Below are positions 14,343-16,074 of a stretch of 16,074 bases of DNA, one piece after another. Within the stretch, counting starts at the first letter, position 1. Each line of letters begins with the position of its first letter. The stretch comes from Chryseobacterium gleum (GTDB lineage: Bacteria > Bacteroidota > Bacteroidia > Flavobacteriales_D > Crocinitomicaceae), in assembly GCA_943326825.2 (NCBI GenBank), contig CALPUT020000020.1, positions 1-16,074 on the forward strand, given 5' to 3'. The position numbers were made by a program, and so were the translations under genes. The notes below the pieces were generated by a model. The model did not search any database. It was not told the DNA's origin and saw only the letters and a program-made list of their open reading frames with translations.

Positions 14343-15983
14343 TTATTCATTTTCATCACTGCAATCTGAACAATCACATGATCCGTCACTAATCCATTCC
14401 ATATCAATACCATAATCACTCGTTCCATTTTTATTACAGCCAAAGAAATCTTTTTTACAATTCCCACAATTCCAAGTTATATTGTATTGCGTTTCATACG
14501 ATGTACTTCCGCAATAAGGACAAACCGTTTTATATGTTGTTGATTCTTCAACATATTCTTCTTCATAATTGTATCCAGGGCAACCAAGATTTTCTGGATC
14601 TCCCTGCTCATCTGGACATTGATCATCCTTATCTAATACACCATCTTCATCCGAATCAGGCCAAGGACATCCACCATTTTCAACAGGACCGGGTTCGTTC
14701 ATACATTGATCGGAATCATCTAAAACACCATCTAAATCAGTATCAGCAATAGGACAACCGCTATTTGAATAATCTCCCATTTCATTTGGGCACATATCAT
14801 TTGAATCATTCAATCCATCACCATCAGAGTCTCTAAAATTGAGGAAATAAATCAAACCTATACTCATTATTAAAGAAAAGATAAATCCAATAATACCTAA
14901 TACTATACCTACTTTTGATAATCCACTGGAAGATTTTAACTCTTCATTTTTTCTAATATTGGAAAGCCCTATTATACCAAAAATAATTGCTACAATACAA
15001 ATTAATAAACCTACAAAACTAACAAATGGGATAATTGAAAATATTAGTCCAATTATACCTAATATTAGTCCTGCAATAGCAGAATTATTTTTTATTGGCG
15101 GAATCTGATCACTATTATTTTTATTGTTTTCAACTAATTTTGAGTCGGATTTAGTCGCAACTTGTAATTTAGAATTAATTGCATCTAAAAATTCTTCACA
15201 ATTTTGAAATCTATCATCTGGATCCTTTGCTAAAGCTTTCTTCAATACTGAAGATAAATAAGCAGGGATTCCGGGATAAATTTCTTGAGGTGGAGGTAAA
15301 TCTTCTTTTACAATTTTTGAATATACCTCATATTCAGTTGTTAATCCATTGTATGGATTAACACCAGTTAACATTTGATAAAATGTTACACCTAATGAAT
15401 AAATATCTGATCGAACATCTACTTTTTTACCTTGAACTTGCTCAGGTGACATATAGTAAACTGTTCCCATTTGAGTTCCAGTTTTCGTCAGATTATGATT
15501 GCTATCCCCTAACAATCGTGCAATTCCAAAATCAAGAATTTTTACTTCATCATCATTTGTAATAATGACATTAGCAGGTTTAATATCACGATGAATTATT
15601 CCTTGTTGATGGGCATAACTAAATGCTTCAAGAATTCCTTTCATGATAGGAACTGCTCTTTCTTCTGGCATTGGTCCGGTAACATCCCTGATAAACTCGT
15701 CTAAAGGATTACCTTTTACATATTCCATTATTAAAAACATTCCTGACTCATCTTCATAGTAGTCAAAAAGGCCAACAATATTTGGATGTTGTAATCTTGC
15801 TAAAGTTGAGGCTTCATTTTTAAATCTTTGTTTAACCTCATTGTTAGACATAAATTGAGGTAACAATGATTTTATAGCAACGGTTCTTTCGACTTGAGTA
15901 TGTTTCCCTAAAAACACACTTCCCATTCCACCTTCACCAATAAGTGATATTATTTCGTAGTTAAGTATTGATTTTCCAATCAT
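14343..15983 (-). CDS. Membrane Ser/Thr kinase with TSP3-repeat ectodomain and Cys-rich tail
   Basis: A 546-residue first gene of the operon. The kinase domain (about 8-270) has GEGGMGSVFLG (17-27), Lys38, HRDIKPAN with Asp133, DFG (151-153), a Thr-rich activation loop (LTKTGTQMGT, 165-174) and SPEQV. A polar linker leads to hydrophobic Gly/Ile-rich segments at about 303-340 (two helices, DUF4190-like) and 357-382, i.e. three TMs that put the C-terminus outside. Three thrombospondin-type-3-like calcium-binding repeats follow (385-411, 414-440, 443-469), each with D-x-D-x-D-G and a Cys pair. The end carries CPYC ... CGNC (488-509), a zinc-ribbon pattern, then a Cys/Asp-rich tail ending in DGSCDCSDCSDENE. 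Periplasmic Ca2+ or protein binding could be the sensed input (inference). Kinases with PASTA sensors are well known; a TSP3 ectodomain is unusual. The odd point is a zinc-ribbon predicted to lie outside the cytoplasm. Confidence 0.95.
   Translation of the reverse strand: MIGKSILNYEIISLIGEGGMGSVFLGKHTQVERTVAIKSLLPQFMSNNEVKQRFKNEASTLARLQHPNIVGLFDYYEDESGMFLIMEYVKGNPLDEFIRDVTGPMPEERAVPIMKGILEAFSYAHQQGIIHRDIKPANVIITNDDEVKILDFGIARLLGDSNHNLTKTGTQMGTVYYMSPEQVQGKKVDVRSDIYSLGVTFYQMLTGVNPYNGLTTEYEVYSKIVKEDLPPPQEIYPGIPAYLSSVLKKALAKDPDDRFQNCEEFLDAINSKLQVATKSDSKLVENNKNNSDQIPPIKNNSAIAGLILGIIGLIFSIIPFVSFVGLLICIVAIIFGIIGLSNIRKNEELKSSSGLSKVGIVLGIIGFIFSLIMSIGLIYFLNFRDSDGDGLNDSNDMCPNEMGDYSNSGCPIADTDLDGVLDDSDQCMNEPGPVENGGCPWPDSDEDGVLDKDDQCPDEQGDPENLGCPGYNYEEEYVEESTTYKTVCPYCGSTSYETQYNITWNCGNCKKDFFGCNKNGTSDYGIDMEWISDGSCDCSDCSDENE
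14352..14447 (-). other. Cys/Asp-rich tail resembling LDLa / PRKCSH-type calcium motif
   Basis: Codons 513-544 of the kinase gene read F-F-x-C followed by G, then W-I-S-D-G-S-C-D-C-S-D-C-S-D-E. The DGxCDCxDxSDE core resembles the calcium-binding end of LDL-receptor class A modules and the N-terminus of the eukaryotic glucosidase II beta subunit (PRKCSH). The match is by eye; the Gly of DGSDE is replaced by Cys. Confidence 0.4.
14577..14831 (-). repeat. Three tandem TSP3-like repeats in the kinase ectodomain
   Basis: Three units of 27 residues, 29 residues apart, share D-x-D-x-D-G-x-L/V-x-D-x-x-D-x-C followed by a second Cys 12 residues later in GCP. Asp spacing is that of EF-hand-like calcium loops in thrombospondin type 3 repeats. 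Confidence 0.85.
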
Positions 15984-16013
15984 GAATAGTGATTTTGTAG
16001 TAAATAATGTATA

Positions 16014-16044
16014 AAAATATAATATTTATCTTATATAATTCAAA
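16014..16044 (-). promoter_or_regulatory. Possible Bacteroidota-type promoter of the operon
   Basis: Upstream of the first kinase the minus strand has TTTG (16044-16041), then 19 bases, then TATATTTT (16021-16014). This is one base from the Bacteroidota -7 consensus TAnnTTTG, and the spacing from the -33 TTTG falls in the known range. It would give a leader of about 25 bases. The region is so AT-rich that chance matches are likely. Nothing else was seen in 15984-16074. Confidence 0.35.
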
Positions 16045-16074
16045 CATTATTAAAAAACTAACACATAAATGATA

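Noticed and set aside
14342..14467. Upstream extension of the FISUMP gene to ATG 14467
   Set aside because: It overlaps the Cys-rich tail of the kinase by 125 bases and hides a clear signal peptide that begins at 14341 (or 14350).
14501..14752. Plus-strand open frame rich in His/Asp/Leu
   Set aside because: It is antisense to the TSP3 repeats; its repetitive look comes from the repeated Asp/Gly codons of the kinase gene.
1..16074. Type VI secretion regulatory module
   Set aside because: Kinase, PP2C and FHA genes accompany some T6SS clusters, but no Tss, Hcp, VgrG or contractile sheath component is present.

Overview
The window looks like chromosomal DNA of a Bacteroidota member, probably class Flavobacteriia. 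The DNA is strongly AT-rich, secreted proteins carry short signal peptides ending in S-Q, Shine-Dalgarno sequences are weak or absent, and several proteins have architectures typical of the phylum: PD40-OmpA, FISUMP and thrombospondin-type-3 (TSP3) repeats. The genus cannot be told from this sequence.

All twelve genes lie on the minus strand and read from high to low coordinates. They are packed like one transcription unit, with gaps of 1 to 38 bases or overlaps of 4 to 8 bases. The only non-coding stretch of any size is the 91 bases at 15984-16074, which holds a possible Bacteroidota-type promoter. No terminator, RNA gene, mobile element or CRISPR array was seen. The low-coordinate edge cuts through the last gene.

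Order in the direction of transcription: (1) membrane Ser/Thr kinase with external TSP3 repeats and a Cys-rich tail, 15983-14343; (2) secreted FISUMP protein, 14341-13541; (3) soluble zinc-knuckle/FHA protein with repeated Thr motifs, 13523-12834; (4) VWA-like/TM/coiled-coil/FHA protein, 12823-11258; (5) PP2C phosphatase/TM/LysM-like, 11239-9803; (6) soluble Ser/Thr kinase, 9806-8997; (7) FHA/TM/M48 metallopeptidase, 9000-7747; (8) membrane-anchored LEA2/WHy-like protein, 7708-6803; (9) FHA-FHA-ABC ATPase-permease, 6810-4414; (10) tail-anchored FHA protein, 4381-3983; (11) large secreted PD40-VWA-OmpA protein, 3977-618; (12) a second kinase similar to the first, 614 to beyond the window edge.

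Working model (inference): this is an envelope-spanning phosphothreonine signalling system. Three kinases write, one PP2C phosphatase erases and six FHA domains in five proteins read. Most of these cytoplasmic modules are joined through the inner membrane to an extracytoplasmic or transport part (TSP3 repeats, LysM-like domain, VWA-like domain, M48 peptidase, ABC permease). Predicted topology consistently places kinase, phosphatase and FHA domains in the cytoplasm and peptidoglycan-, protein- or metal-binding parts outside. The OmpA, LEA2-like and FISUMP proteins would complete the periplasmic or outer-membrane side. What the system senses, moves or remodels cannot be read from the sequence.
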